DNA of 64,000 nt from JBKPNZ01 sp046732895 (GCA_046732895.1 JBKPNZ010000009.1:54607-118606), one strand, 5' to 3'. Counted from the first letter of the stretch, positions 9,390-18,650 are shown. Numbers and translations: made by a program. Notes: a model not told the origin generated them from the sequence alone.

Positions 9390-11651
9390 CTACGCCTCGA
9401 TCGGCTCGGGCTTGGGCTCCCGCCCCTCGGTCGCGCCGCTCGCCGGCGCCGCCTCCAGGGGAGGCGCCGAGAAGGCGCCTTCGTCGGGCGAGACGTGGGG
9501 CAACCACTCGAGCCAGCGCGGCAGGTACCAGTTCCAGTCGCCGAGCAGCTTCATCGTGGCCGGGAGGAGCACGGCGCGAACAAGCGTTGCGTCGATCAGG
9601 ACCGCCATTCCGAGGCCCACCCCAAACTGCTTGAACTCGACCATCGACAGCGTGGCGAAGATCGAGAACACCGCCACCATCACGATGGCCGCGGCGGTCA
9701 CGACCGAGGCGGTGCTCTTGATCCCGTGCGACACGGCTTCCGCGGTCGACATACCGTCGTCGTACGACTCGCGGACGCGGCTGAGGATGAACACGTGGTA
9801 GTCCATCGACAGGCCGAACAGGACGACGAACAGGAACAGGGGCAGCCACGAGGTGACCGAGCCCGTCGAGGTGAAGCCCAGGACGTTCTCGAGGTGACCC
9901 TCCTGGAAGATCCAGGTGACGATCCCGTACGCCGCGCTCACCGAGAGGAGGTTGAGAACGATTGCCTTGATCGGGATCACGATGGACCGGAACGTGACGA
10001 GCAGCAGCAGGAACGCCGCCGAGAGCACGAACGCGAAGACGATCGGGATGCGCGCGCCCATGAGGTCGTTGAAGTCCTGAGTTCCCGCCGTGAGGCCCGT
10101 GACGTTCGCGCTCACGCCCGGAACCTGACCGAGCGTCTGGGGGATGATCTGGTCGCGCAGCTCAGCCAGGGCGGCCTTCGACGTGGAGTCGGTGCCATCC
10201 CCGGCGATCGGCACGTCGACCTCCGCGACCGTCTGGTCGCGGCTCACGTCGACGGTGACGGGCTGTTCGAAGAGGTCGTTCCCCTGCGTCTGCGCGATGA
10301 GCTCGCGGACGGCTCCCTTCACCTCCGGCGATGTGACGTCGTCGGCCTCGACCGCAATCTGGGCCGGGATCTTGTCCCCGGGGAACGCCGCCTGGACGCG
10401 GTCGTAGGTCTGGATCACCTGGAGGTCCTTAGGCAGCGAGTCGACGCCGGGCACCGCGAGGGTGATGTTGAGGGTCGGAAGCGCGAGGACCACGAGGATC
10501 GCGGCCGCGCCGAGCGCCGCGACGAGCGGATGCCGCAGGACCGGATCCAGGATTGCCGACCAGATCCGAGGCTCGCGCCCGGCGCGCTCGTCCGGAGGCG
10601 TCAGGAACGGCACCCGTCCCTTGTTCACGCGGTCTCCGAGGGCCGCAAGCACGGCGGGGAGGACCGTCAGCGAGCCGAGCACCGCGATCGCGACCACGAG
10701 GATCGTCCCGGTGGCGAACGAGATGAACGTCGAGGCGCCTGCCAGGTACATCCCGGACATCGCGATCATGACCGTGATGCCGGAGACGAGGACCGCGCGG
10801 CCGGACGTCGCCGCGGCGGCTTCCAGCGCCGCCTCCTTGCCCCGTCCGCGAGCTCGTTCCTCGCGTTCGCGACGCAGGTAGAACATGGAGTAGTCGACGC
10901 CGACGGCGAGCCCGATCAGGAGGATGACCGACGACGCGGCCTCGTCGACGGGAAAGATCTGGCTGATCGGCCCCAGCAGTCCGATCGCCGCTGCAACGGC
11001 CGTGACGCCGAGCAGGAGCGGAACGCCAGCGGCCACGAGGGCGCCGAAGGCGAGCACCAGGATCACGATCGTGATCGGAAGCGAGGTCGACTCGGCCTTC
11101 TTGAAGTCGTCCTCGAAGGCGTCGCCGATCTCCTTGTTCGCGCTGGCATCGCCGAACTCGCCCACGAAGAACCCGGGGCTCGAGTCGTGCACGGTCCGGG
11201 TAGCCTGCAGCGTCTTTTCGGCGACGTCCTCGGACGCGCTGCTTCCGCCCGGGATCTCGAAATCGATCAACGCGGAGTGGCCGTCGGCGGCGATCTGCCC
11301 CTTGCCCTTCGGGCTGTAGGGGCTCGTGACCTTGTCGGTGCCGGGCACGTCCTCGATCGAGCGGATCGCCTTTTGGACGACGGCGCGGAACTCCGGGTCG
11401 TCTGCCGTCGACGAGTCGCTCTGCACGAGCACGACCTCATCCGCGGACTTGGGGAACGCATCGGCGAGCACCCGGTCGGCGGTCCTCGACTCGCCGACGC
11501 CGGCGTCCTCGTCCTTGATGTTCTTGGTCCCGACGCCGCCGCCGATCATGACCGCGGCGATGACGAACGCAAGCCACCCGAGGATCGCGGTCTTGCGGTG
11601 GGTGGCGCTCCAGTGGCCGGCGCGGGCTGCGAGGTTGGGTCGTGTCGTCAA
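9390..11651 (-). CDS. MMPL-family (RND superfamily) transporter
   Basis: The product is about 753 aa with the two-fold RND layout: TM1 near the N-terminus (KTAILGWLAFVIAAVMIGGGVG), a periplasmic loop, a five-helix bundle containing GVDYSMFYLRREREE, then a second loop and bundle containing FGLSMDYHVFILSRVRE. GVDYSMF and SMDYHVF are the paired proton-relay motifs of MMPL proteins. It would export lipids or hydrophobic compounds. Start is uncertain: TTG 11651 with AAGGGA upstream fits the first helix best, and longer forms reach 11744. The charged C-terminal tail is Pro/Glu-rich. Confidence 0.9.
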   Translation of the reverse strand: MTTRPNLAARAGHWSATHRKTAILGWLAFVIAAVMIGGGVGTKNIKDEDAGVGESRTADRVLADAFPKSADEVVLVQSDSSTADDPEFRAVVQKAIRSIEDVPGTDKVTSPYSPKGKGQIAADGHSALIDFEIPGGSSASEDVAEKTLQATRTVHDSSPGFFVGEFGDASANKEIGDAFEDDFKKAESTSLPITIVILVLAFGALVAAGVPLLLGVTAVAAAIGLLGPISQIFPVDEAASSVILLIGLAVGVDYSMFYLRREREERARGRGKEAALEAAAATSGRAVLVSGITVMIAMSGMYLAGASTFISFATGTILVVAIAVLGSLTVLPAVLAALGDRVNKGRVPFLTPPDERAGREPRIWSAILDPVLRHPLVAALGAAAILVVLALPTLNITLAVPGVDSLPKDLQVIQTYDRVQAAFPGDKIPAQIAVEADDVTSPEVKGAVRELIAQTQGNDLFEQPVTVDVSRDQTVAEVDVPIAGDGTDSTSKAALAELRDQIIPQTLGQVPGVSANVTGLTAGTQDFNDLMGARIPIVFAFVLSAAFLLLLVTFRSIVIPIKAIVLNLLSVSAAYGIVTWIFQEGHLENVLGFTSTGSVTSWLPLFLFVVLFGLSMDYHVFILSRVRESYDDGMSTAEAVSHGIKSTASVVTAAAIVMVAVFSIFATLSMVEFKQFGVGLGMAVLIDATLVRAVLLPATMKLLGDWNWYLPRWLEWLPHVSPDEGAFSAPPLEAAPASGATEGREPKPEPIEA

Positions 11652-11804
11652 GTCGATTCCCTTCGGCTGAGTCGCGAGATGATGATTGTGCCAACGCCCC
11701 GCTCTGGAACCGTGAGCGCTGTCACGCGAGGCGCACGGTGCCACGGCCGGCGCCGGGCGTCCAGCCGGGATTGCCCGGTCTCGACCCTTAGGGATCGGGC
11801 GGGG

Positions 11805-12368
11805 CTAGACCTTGATCACGTGGAGGCGGTAGCGGCCGACCTCGAGCTCGTCGCCGTCACCGAGCGGCGCCCATTCGACCCGGACGCCGTTGACGAACAG
11901 CCCGTTGAGGCTGCGGTCGTCCAGCGCCCGCAGGTCGCCGTCGGCGGTGAGCACGACCAGTGCATGGCGGCGTGAGACGGTGGCATCGTCGAGGCGCAGG
12001 TCGGCCGAGCCGCTGCGCCCGATGCGGGTCCATCCCTCCTCGAGCGCCACGACGGTGCGCTCGGGGCCGTCCAGGAACGCGAGGTAGTGCCCAGGCTGCG
12101 TGATCGAGCCGCGCAGCTCGTCGAGCCAGTCATCGGCAACCTCGAACGGCTCGACCGCGACGGCGTCGACGGTCGGCTGCTCGAACAGCGAGGCCCGCCG
12201 GAAGCGCGATCCTCCGCATGCCGGGCAGTGGGGCAGATCGTCCTCCATGGCCGCCAGGGAGATGGCATAGCCACAGCCCACGCAGGTGAGTGAGCCCACG
12301 GATGCGAGCTCGCCCACGTCTTCGCCCGTCTTGTGTACGTCGTTCGAGTTGCCGGCCAGCACGCTCAC
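11805..12368 (-). CDS. Zinc-ribbon and FHA domain protein
   Basis: The 187-residue protein has an N-terminal zinc ribbon with two CxxC pairs (CVGCG and CPACGG) and a C-terminal FHA domain: RIGRSGSADLRLDDATVSRRHALV followed by LNGLFVNGVRV, carrying the Arg, Ser and Asn residues that bind phosphothreonine. It probably reads Ser/Thr kinase signalling; no kinase is adjacent. I chose GTG 12368 because GGGGAG lies 7 nt upstream and the protein starts just before the zinc ribbon. A longer open frame to 13235 overlaps two divergent genes and is rejected. Confidence 0.85.
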   Translation of the reverse strand: MSVLAGNSNDVHKTGEDVGELASVGSLTCVGCGYAISLAAMEDDLPHCPACGGSRFRRASLFEQPTVDAVAVEPFEVADDWLDELRGSITQPGHYLAFLDGPERTVVALEEGWTRIGRSGSADLRLDDATVSRRHALVVLTADGDLRALDDRSLNGLFVNGVRVEWAPLGDGDELEVGRYRLHVIKV

Positions 12369-12433
12369 ACTCCGACTCCCCTCTTGTGCTGATCTTAACG
12401 TGCCGTGCCACTTTGGCCCGCTCGGGAGCATTC

Positions 12434-12453
12434 TTTTGTCCCATTTTGTCCCA
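12434..12453. promoter_or_regulatory. Tandem 10-bp direct repeat in the FHA/SRPBCC divergent gap
   Basis: TTTTGTCCCA occurs twice with no gap at 12434-12443 and 12444-12453, 66 bp before the FHA gene start and 72 bp before the divergent SRPBCC gene. Repeats spaced by one helical turn suggest a bound activator or overlapping promoter elements. It is AT-rich relative to its surroundings. Confidence 0.4.
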
Positions 12454-12524
12454 AATAGCGGAAAAGCTCCGGCCCGCCACGTGGGCGAGGCGCCCGGGCG
12501 GCGTCCGAATAGAATCGCCGCGCC

Positions 12525-13034
12525 ATGGGCCCGGTTTCCGCGAGCGTTCCGATCGATGCCCCGCGCGAGCGGGTCTTCGAGTCGCTCTGCGACCTCGCCA
12601 AGCGGCCGGCCTTCCTGCGCCCGTTCGTGAGCGAGTACCGCTTGCAGCGCCTGGACTCCACCGGCGTCGGCGCGACTGCTCGCTTTCGGATCGCTCAGGA
12701 CGGCACCTGGGTTGAGACGGTGATCACGGAGCTCGACCCGCCCCACCGAATCCTCGAGCGGGGGCGTGCGGGGCGGCTCGGCCGGATCCCCGTGTATACG
12801 GCCTGGGAGCTGACGGAGGGCGTCGGGCCTGGAAGCTGCGAGGTGAAGGTGACCTACTGGACCGAGCCGCCGACCCTCATCGACCGCCTGCGCGACCACC
12901 AGCCCGGCGCCGCGCGGTTCTATCGCCGCAGTTGGCTCGGCGCGCTGCGCCGGCTGCGAGAGCTGATCGAGAGCGACGCCGAGATCCGGCGGGTTGCCGT
13001 TGCCGGTGGCGATCGGATCCCCGGCGCGGGTTGA
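12525..13034 (+). CDS. SRPBCC family protein (START-like fold)
   Basis: The 169-residue protein matches the polyketide cyclase/dehydrase-like SRPBCC fold: SASVPIDAPRERVFESLCDLAKRPAFLRPF at the N-terminus, then TWVETVITELDPPHRILERG and a long C-terminal helix. These proteins form a hydrophobic ligand pocket; the ligand is unknown. It starts at ATG and is soluble with no signal. It is followed 25 nt later by a lipoprotein gene, possibly in the same operon. Confidence 0.8.
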   Translation: MGPVSASVPIDAPRERVFESLCDLAKRPAFLRPFVSEYRLQRLDSTGVGATARFRIAQDGTWVETVITELDPPHRILERGRAGRLGRIPVYTAWELTEGVGPGSCEVKVTYWTEPPTLIDRLRDHQPGAARFYRRSWLGALRRLRELIESDAEIRRVAVAGGDRIPGAG

Positions 13035-13059
13035 CGCGCTTGAAATAGACTGCGCCGCC

Positions 13060-13602
13060 ATGCGCAGGCGACTCGCACTCGCGATCGGCGTCGCGGCGGC
13101 GGTTGCCGCCGCATCGCTGTTCTCTGCGTGCGGGGCAAGCGAGGACGAGACGAGCGTTTCCGAGGGTGAGCCGATCACGGTCGGTGATCTCGAGTACAAC
13201 GTCGTCATCTCGCGCTTCCTCAACCCCGATGACACCGAGGACGCGGGTTACCTTGTCGGGGAGCCGCCGCTCGAGGGCGACCAGCTCTATCTCGGCGTCT
13301 TCATGCAGGTCTCGAACGAGAGCTCGGATGACGTGTTCCTGCCGCAGTCGTTCACGGTGACCGACACCCAGGGGACCAAGTACGAGCCGATCGACAGCAA
13401 GAGCCCATATGTCCTGCCGCTCGGTGGGTCGATCCCAGGCGGCGGGCAGCTTCCAGAGCCCGACTCGACGCCGGCGACTGGGCCGATCGAGGGTTCCATG
13501 GTCCTCTTCCGGATCAGCCAGGCGTCCACCGAGAACCGTCCCCTCGAGATGGAGATCCCGTCGAGCTCGGGCGAGCCCGGCACCGTCGAGCTCGACATCT
13601 GA
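13060..13602 (+). CDS. Putative lipoprotein (DUF4352-like)
   Basis: The product is 180 aa. The N-terminal Arg-rich signal peptide ends in LFSACG, a slightly atypical lipobox with Phe at -3. The mature part (LEYNVVISRFLNPDD..., YLGVFMQVSNESSDDVFLPQSFTVTDTQGTKY) fits the DUF4352/telomeric-repeat-like immunoglobulin fold of secreted actinobacterial lipoproteins. It would be attached to the outer face of the membrane. ATG 13060 was preferred to 12994 because it starts directly at the signal peptide. Confidence 0.8.
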   Translation: MRRRLALAIGVAAAVAAASLFSACGASEDETSVSEGEPITVGDLEYNVVISRFLNPDDTEDAGYLVGEPPLEGDQLYLGVFMQVSNESSDDVFLPQSFTVTDTQGTKYEPIDSKSPYVLPLGGSIPGGGQLPEPDSTPATGPIEGSMVLFRISQASTENRPLEMEIPSSSGEPGTVELDI

Positions 13603-13623
13603 GCAGGCAGGTGGAGCGGTGCC

Positions 13624-13941
13624 ATGCTCGATGAGCGGGCCCTTCAGATCGCGCTGCTCGCGGCCGCGATCGCCTCCCTGATCGTCCTGGTGGACCTCTT
13701 CGGCGACGCGGTTCGCGTCGGCTGCCTTGTCGTGATCGGCCTCGTCACCATCGTCTGCGCCCCGGCACGGCGCATTCGCGGTGGCGGGTGGTGGACGCTT
13801 CTGGCCGTCGGCGCGGTGGCCGCAATTGCCGGCGCGGCGCTGGCTCAGGCCGCGGAGACGATCGGCGGTCTCCTGGCTGCGATCGGGGGCGTGCTGGTCG
13901 TGATCGCCGCGACGATCGGGTTTCCGTTGGCCGAGCGGTAG
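13624..13941 (+). CDS. Small membrane protein, 105 aa
   Basis: It has about four hydrophobic segments (LLAAAIASLIVLVDLFGDAV, VGCLVVIGLVTIVCAP, GGWWTLLAVGAVAAIAGAALA, AAIGGVLVVIAATIGFPL) with very short polar loops. It lies 21 nt after the lipoprotein gene with GGTGGAGCGG upstream of ATG, so the two are probably co-transcribed. No family is recognised. Confidence 0.7.
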   Translation: MLDERALQIALLAAAIASLIVLVDLFGDAVRVGCLVVIGLVTIVCAPARRIRGGGWWTLLAVGAVAAIAGAALAQAAETIGGLLAAIGGVLVVIAATIGFPLAER

Positions 13942-13986
13942 CGCAGGTTCCCGGAGCCCGCGCCCGCGCCCGCGGACAACCAGGGC

Positions 13987-15726
13987 CTAAACCCCCGCCG
14001 CCAGCACCTCCCGGGCGATCGGAGCCGCGATCTCCCCACCGGCCCCGTTTGCGTTCACGACCATCACCGCGACCACGATCTTGGGGTCGGAGGCGGGCGC
14101 GAAGGAGGTGAACCAGGCGTCGACCTCCTGCGGGGGCGTCTCGCCGGGCTTCGCCTCTTGTCCGGGCTCGAGCGGCTTCGGCCCAAGCTCGGCCGTCCCG
14201 GTCTTGCCCGCCACCTGCGCGTCCGGGAGTGCCGCCGCCGTGCCCGTGCCCTCGGTCACGACGCGGATCATGAGCCCCCGGATCGTGGCCGCCGTCTGCT
14301 TGGACGTGACGCGAACGGCCTTCGCGTCGGACTGAAGGCTCGGTTCCTTGACGATGTTGGTCGGCTCGCGCACCCCACCGTTCGCGATGGTCTGGGCAAC
14401 TGACGCCATCTCGAGCGGGGTCGCCTGAACCTCGCCCTGGCCGATGGCCGAGACGCCCAGGTCGAGGTCCGTGGGGATTGATTTCGGGATCGTGGGCGCG
14501 GGAGGGTCGGTTGCCGCGGTCGCGTCGACGTCGTAGAGCGAGGGCTGGGAGTTGAAGCCGTAGCGCTCCGCGGTGTCGACCAGGCGATCCGAGCCGATCT
14601 TCGGGCCGAGCGGCACGAAGACGCTGTTACAGGACTCGGCGAATGCCTGGACGAACGTGCCGCCGCACGCCTCGTTGTTGGCGTTCGCGACCTCGCGCCC
14701 GTCGACCGTGGCCGAGGTTGCGATCGGGAAGGTGTCGGACAGATGGACCATGCCGGCATCGAGCGCCGCCGTCGTCGTGATGATCTTGAACGTCGAGCCG
14801 GGGGGCTGCGGTGCCGAGAAGGCGATACCGGACAACGCCAGGACGCTGCCACTCTGGGCATCGAGCACAGCCACGCCGCCGTAGGTGCCTCCGGGCGCCG
14901 TCACGGCCGCGCGCTGAAGGTCCGGATCGATGGTGGTCTTCACGTCCTCGCCTGCCTTCGGCTCGGTGGTCGCGATGATGCGCGGTCCGCCGTGGCCGCC
15001 CCCTGCCAGGAGCTGGCCTCCGGGATGGCCGGCAAGGCGGGAGTCGAAGGCGAGCTCCAGGCCGCTCAGGCCTGTGAGCGAGCCCTTCGGGAAGCCGCGA
15101 GCCTCGAGGCTGGTGGCGAGCTTCCCCCTAGGCGTTCCGACCTCGCCGGCGATCGCGCTTGCCGCAGTCCCCAGCGGCGAGCTGCGGGCGTACGCCGGGC
15201 CCTCGGCCAGCGGCGTCCCGTCCGCGGCCAGGATCGCCGCGCGCTTGGGGGTGCGCGTGCGGCGGGTCAGGTGCTCGTCGGGCTTGAGGCCCGGGTAGAC
15301 CAGGTTGGGAGACCAATCGATCGCGCCGTCGGCGAGCGGGAGTACGAGGTCGCCGCCCAGGTGGCCGAAGGCGTTGGTGGAGAAGCTCACCGGCACGATT
15401 GCCGCGTCGTTGCCGCCCTCGGTCTCACCGGCGCGCACCTCGCCGGTGGCCACCGTCTGCGAGGTGATCGTGGTCTCCGCCTTCTGGTACTTCTTCTCGA
15501 AGTCCGCGAGCGGGTAGCGCTTGGCGGCAGCCGCCGTCAGCTCGTCGTGCATCGCGCCGAAGTCCTGTTCCTGCCACGCATCGGCGAACCGCTCGGCGGC
15601 GCTCGTGTCGTGCCGGCCTCCGATGAGCACGCCGACGACGAACGCCACGGCGGCGACGATCACGAGTGGCAGGGCCCTCGTCATCAGGCGGCGGCGCCGC
15701 GCCGCCTCGCGGCTGATCGGACTCAA
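13987..15726 (-). CDS. Class B penicillin-binding protein (PBP2/FtsI-like) with MecA-N/NTF2-like domain
   Basis: About 579 aa. One N-terminal TM helix (LPLVIVAAVAFVVGVLIGG) anchors an NTF2-like MecA-N domain (FADAWQEQDFGAMHDELTAAAAKRY), a dimerisation domain and a transpeptidase. Catalytic motifs are PPGSTFK (SxxK Ser near residue 312), ESCNS (SxN, near 364) and GKTGTAEL (KTG, near 507). It would cross-link peptidoglycan on the outer face. The MecA-N domain also occurs in low-affinity PBPs such as PBP2a and PBP5. The start is ambiguous: TTG 15726 abuts a GGAG with no spacing, and ATG 15684 is the alternative. Confidence 0.92.
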   Translation of the reverse strand: MSPISREAARRRRLMTRALPLVIVAAVAFVVGVLIGGRHDTSAAERFADAWQEQDFGAMHDELTAAAAKRYPLADFEKKYQKAETTITSQTVATGEVRAGETEGGNDAAIVPVSFSTNAFGHLGGDLVLPLADGAIDWSPNLVYPGLKPDEHLTRRTRTPKRAAILAADGTPLAEGPAYARSSPLGTAASAIAGEVGTPRGKLATSLEARGFPKGSLTGLSGLELAFDSRLAGHPGGQLLAGGGHGGPRIIATTEPKAGEDVKTTIDPDLQRAAVTAPGGTYGGVAVLDAQSGSVLALSGIAFSAPQPPGSTFKIITTTAALDAGMVHLSDTFPIATSATVDGREVANANNEACGGTFVQAFAESCNSVFVPLGPKIGSDRLVDTAERYGFNSQPSLYDVDATAATDPPAPTIPKSIPTDLDLGVSAIGQGEVQATPLEMASVAQTIANGGVREPTNIVKEPSLQSDAKAVRVTSKQTAATIRGLMIRVVTEGTGTAAALPDAQVAGKTGTAELGPKPLEPGQEAKPGETPPQEVDAWFTSFAPASDPKIVVAVMVVNANGAGGEIAAPIAREVLAAGV

Positions 15727-15869
15727 CTCCGGACCGGCCGTCCGTTAGCGTTCCGAGCGCTGGCTGAAGGTTGCGCCCCCCGGCGTGTCATTGTGGGAAA
15801 AGGTAGTGCGTGCGGCGGTCTGCCACGTGGCCGCATGACCCCACCACAGCCGGCCGCGCATACACCACA

Positions 15870-17027
15870 GTGACCGTCGTCGACTTCGTCATCGCAGTCT
15901 TTGTGCTCGCACTCGCCGCGATCGGGTGGGAGCGCGGATTGATCCGCAGCGCGCTTCCCCTCGTGGGCTTCCTGGTCGGAGCGGTCATCGGCGGGCGCTT
16001 GGGCCCGGCGCTCCTGTCCGGCGGCTCGGAGTCCCAGTACGCACCAGTCGTCACGGTCCTCAGCGGGCTGCTCCTGGGCGCGGCGCTCGCGGTGACCCTG
16101 GAGGGCGTCGGTCTGGCTCTGCGCGACCGGCTGGCCGTGCACGGCGTCGTCGGCGTCGTGGACGGCATCGGTGGGGCGATCCTCCTCGGCGGCCTCGGCC
16201 TGCTCCTCGCCTGGGCGTTTGGCGCGGTTGCGCTCCACGCCCCGGGCTCCGGCCACAGCTCGCTGCGGTCTTCGATCCAGCGCTCCGCCATTCTCGGCGC
16301 CCTCAACGACGCCCTGCCGCCCTCGGGTCCGCTCCTGAACGTGCTCCGCCGTGTCGATCCGACTCCCTCCTTGAACGGCCCCGAGGCGCGCGTGGCCGCG
16401 CCGGATCCGAAGCTCGCCAGGGATCCCGATGTCAAGCGGGCGTCCGGGAGCGTCGTGAAGGTGCTCGGGACGGCCTGCGGCCTCGGCGTGGAGGGGTCGG
16501 GGTGGGTCGCCGGCCCCGGCCTGGTCGTCACCAACGCGCACGTGGTCGCCGGCGAAGGCGACACGACCGTCAGCCGGCCCGACGGAGATCAACTCGACGC
16601 GACCGCCGTCTATTACGCGCCGCGGAACGACCTCGCCGTGCTTCGTGTTCCCGGCCTCCACCTCGCACCTCTGGAGCTCGTCTCCGAGGTGCACCCGGGC
16701 ACGCCAGGGGCCATCGCCGGGTATCCGGAGAACGGGCCGCTGACGCTGGCGCCGGCTCGCGTCGGGGGCACCGGCGACGTCATCAGCCAGGACTCATACG
16801 GACGCGGGCCGGTGCGACGCTCGATGACCTCGTTCCGTGGCGAGGTCCGCAGCGGGAACTCCGGAGGCCCGGCGCTCGACGAGGACGGGCGGGTGCTCAC
16901 GACCGTTTTCGCCGCTCAGCAGGACCCCGGTCCCGAGGGCGGGCTGGGTGTGCCCAATGGCGTCGTCGAAGGGGCACTCAAGGGCAATCTCTCCCGCGAG
17001 ACCGACACCGGCCCGTGTGCCACGTGA
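15870..17027 (+). CDS. MarP-like membrane serine protease (CvpA domain plus trypsin-like protease)
   Basis: The 385-residue protein has an N-terminal four-helix CvpA/colicin-V domain (VVDFVIAVFVLALAAIGWERGLIRSALPLVG...) and a periplasmic trypsin-like protease. Catalytic residues are visible: His in VTNAHVV (near 220), Asp in RNDLAVLRV (near 252) and Ser in SGNSGGPAL (near 329). The architecture is that of mycobacterial MarP, which supports acid and oxidative-stress resistance by cleaving cell-wall hydrolase precursors. GTG 15870 was chosen because the first TM helix starts directly after it. It lies divergent from the PBP gene, consistent with a cell-wall role. Confidence 0.9.
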   Translation: MTVVDFVIAVFVLALAAIGWERGLIRSALPLVGFLVGAVIGGRLGPALLSGGSESQYAPVVTVLSGLLLGAALAVTLEGVGLALRDRLAVHGVVGVVDGIGGAILLGGLGLLLAWAFGAVALHAPGSGHSSLRSSIQRSAILGALNDALPPSGPLLNVLRRVDPTPSLNGPEARVAAPDPKLARDPDVKRASGSVVKVLGTACGLGVEGSGWVAGPGLVVTNAHVVAGEGDTTVSRPDGDQLDATAVYYAPRNDLAVLRVPGLHLAPLELVSEVHPGTPGAIAGYPENGPLTLAPARVGGTGDVISQDSYGRGPVRRSMTSFRGEVRSGNSGGPALDEDGRVLTTVFAAQQDPGPEGGLGVPNGVVEGALKGNLSRETDTGPCAT

Positions 17028-17044
17028 GCTAACCTGATCTCAGG

Positions 17045-17401
17045 GTGGAGACGTCGCCGTCGCAAGCCACCAGCGAGCCGGCGAATGGCCGGCCCGCGTA
17101 TGTCTGCCCCGACTTCCACGCCGCGGTCGAGCTGATCGGCAGGCGCTGGGCGGGGGCCATCGTCTGGGCGCTCGCCGAGCGCCCGCACTACTTCGGGGAG
17201 CTCTGCCAGGCGGTCCCGGGCCTCTCCGACCGGCTGCTGTCGCGGCGCCTGCGCGAGCTCGAGGCCGAGGGCCTGGTCGAGCGCTCGGTCCATCCAGGCA
17301 CGCCTCCGCGTGTGTCCTACGCGCTCACCGAGAAGGGGCGCGAGCTCGAACCGCCGCTGCGCGAGCTCGGTGCCTGGGCGAAGCGCTGGAACGGCGCCTG
17401 A
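17045..17401 (+). CDS. HxlR-family winged-helix transcriptional regulator
   Basis: The 118-residue protein shows the HxlR signature: CPDFHAAVELIGRRWAGAIVWAL, then HYFGELCQAVPGLSDRLLSRRLRELEAEGLVER and a C-terminal wing RVSYALTEKGREL. An N-terminal Cys is present (VCPDF), the position used as a redox or aldehyde sensor in some members. It starts at GTG. It precedes an SDR-type gene by 15 nt and probably regulates that operon. Confidence 0.9.
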   Translation: METSPSQATSEPANGRPAYVCPDFHAAVELIGRRWAGAIVWALAERPHYFGELCQAVPGLSDRLLSRRLRELEAEGLVERSVHPGTPPRVSYALTEKGRELEPPLRELGAWAKRWNGA

Positions 17402-17416
17402 GGGGGGGAGGGGGCC

Positions 17417-18064
17417 GTGGAGGTCGTCGTCGCGGGGGGGCATGGGCAGGTGGCGATGCTCCTTCATCCCGTGCTGCGCGATCGCGGCGATTCGGTCCGG
17501 GCCCTGATCCGCAACCCCGACCACGCCGGCGACGTCGAGGCCGCCGGCGCCGAGCCCGTTCTCTGCGACCTCGAGAGCGATGACGCGGACGTGGCGGCGG
17601 CCGTCGGCTCGGCGGACGCGGTCGTCTTCGCGGCGGGCGCCGGGCCGGGCAGCGGCACGGCCCGCAAGCGGACGATGGACCTCGGCGGGGCCGTGAAGCT
17701 CATCGACGCCGCCAAGGCGAACGGCGTGGGTCGCTACGTGATGGTGAGCTCGATGGGCGCCGACTCGCCGCCTCCTGAGGGCGACGGAGACGTGTTCGGT
17801 GAGTATCTGCGCGCGAAGGCCGACGCCGACAAGGCCCTTGCCGCGAGCGGCCTCGCGTACACGATCGTGAGGCCCGGCAGTCTCACCGACGCGCCCGCGA
17901 CCGGGCGTGTCACCGCCGCCCCGTCCACACCGCGCGGAAAGGTCCCGCGGGCCGACGTCGCCGCCACGCTGGCCGCGGTCCTGCACACGGACGGCACGAT
18001 CGGCAAGACGTTCAACCTCATCTCCGGCGAGACGCCGCTTGATGAGGCGCTGAGAGCGCTCTAG
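17417..18064 (+). CDS. NAD(P)-binding atypical SDR family protein (YwnB/HSCARG-like)
   Basis: The 215-residue Rossmann protein begins with VVVAGGHGQVAMLL, the dinucleotide-binding turn, and has YVMVSSMGADSPPPEGDG, AKADADKALAASGLAYTIVRPGSLTD and a C-terminal FNLISGETP. It resembles atypical short-chain reductases and epimerases acting as NAD(P)H-dependent reductases or redox sensors. It is probably controlled by the HxlR protein just upstream, a pairing typical of electrophile-responsive operons. The substrate is unknown. Confidence 0.85.
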   Translation: MEVVVAGGHGQVAMLLHPVLRDRGDSVRALIRNPDHAGDVEAAGAEPVLCDLESDDADVAAAVGSADAVVFAAGAGPGSGTARKRTMDLGGAVKLIDAAKANGVGRYVMVSSMGADSPPPEGDGDVFGEYLRAKADADKALAASGLAYTIVRPGSLTDAPATGRVTAAPSTPRGKVPRADVAATLAAVLHTDGTIGKTFNLISGETPLDEALRAL

Positions 18065-18071
18065 GAGCTTC

Positions 18072-18650
18072 TCACCACGCCCGCGGGTTTCCGAGCGGGA
18101 TCTCGTCGCGCACCAGCGTGCCGTCGATGAGCTCCACCGGGGGCTCTCCGGTGGTCGCGAGGAAGAGCTCCAACTCCCCGTTGCCGAGCTCAGAGAAGGC
18201 CGCCTGGATCGCCTCGAAGTACGTCCGCATGATCACGGCGCCCCTGGGCGGTGAGGGCGCGTGGTGGGCCGGCTTCGCGGTCCAGGCGACGACCGCGTCG
18301 AATCCGCCGGCGCCGTCGAGCGCCGCTGTGACGTCGACGCGGTCGTAGCGCATCTCGCGCAGGTCGAGGCGGTCGAGCTCCTCGGCGGTGGCTTCGATGA
18401 GGACTCCGTTCGGGCCTGGTTCGCCGGGCGCCGGCTCGATGTTGAGTCCGAGCGTGAATGGCGGGATCGAGCCGTCGGCGGTGCGCGCGAAGGTCTTCTC
18501 GGAGCGGTTGTTGTCGCGATAGGTCGACCAGCGCCGGCGCCAGCCCGGGAGACGCACGGGAGTGACTGCGGAGACCGGGCGTCCCAGCGTGAGGGCGGCG
18601 CTCGCCGGGCTGACGAGCGATCCGTAGCCGAAGAACGCGAGTCGCGTCAT
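18072..18650 (-). CDS. Gamma-glutamylcyclotransferase-like protein
   Basis: The 192-residue protein begins MTRLAFFGYGSLVSP, the glycine-rich substrate loop of the GGCT fold, followed by PVRLPGWRRRWSTYRDN and GVLIEATAEELDRLDLREMRYDRVDV. Members cleave gamma-glutamyl peptides to 5-oxoproline, but many actinobacterial relatives are uncharacterised. The start ATG overlaps the stop of the upstream AddA-like gene (ATGA), so it is the last gene of that operon. It converges with the SDR gene. Confidence 0.85.
   Translation of the reverse strand: MTRLAFFGYGSLVSPASAALTLGRPVSAVTPVRLPGWRRRWSTYRDNNRSEKTFARTADGSIPPFTLGLNIEPAPGEPGPNGVLIEATAEELDRLDLREMRYDRVDVTAALDGAGGFDAVVAWTAKPAHHAPSPPRGAVIMRTYFEAIQAAFSELGNGELELFLATTGEPPVELIDGTLVRDEIPLGNPRAW

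Noticed and set aside
9495..11975. 826-codon plus-strand open frame opposite the MMPL transporter
   Set aside because: Low-complexity Arg/Asp/Gly translation, fully antisense to a well-supported gene.
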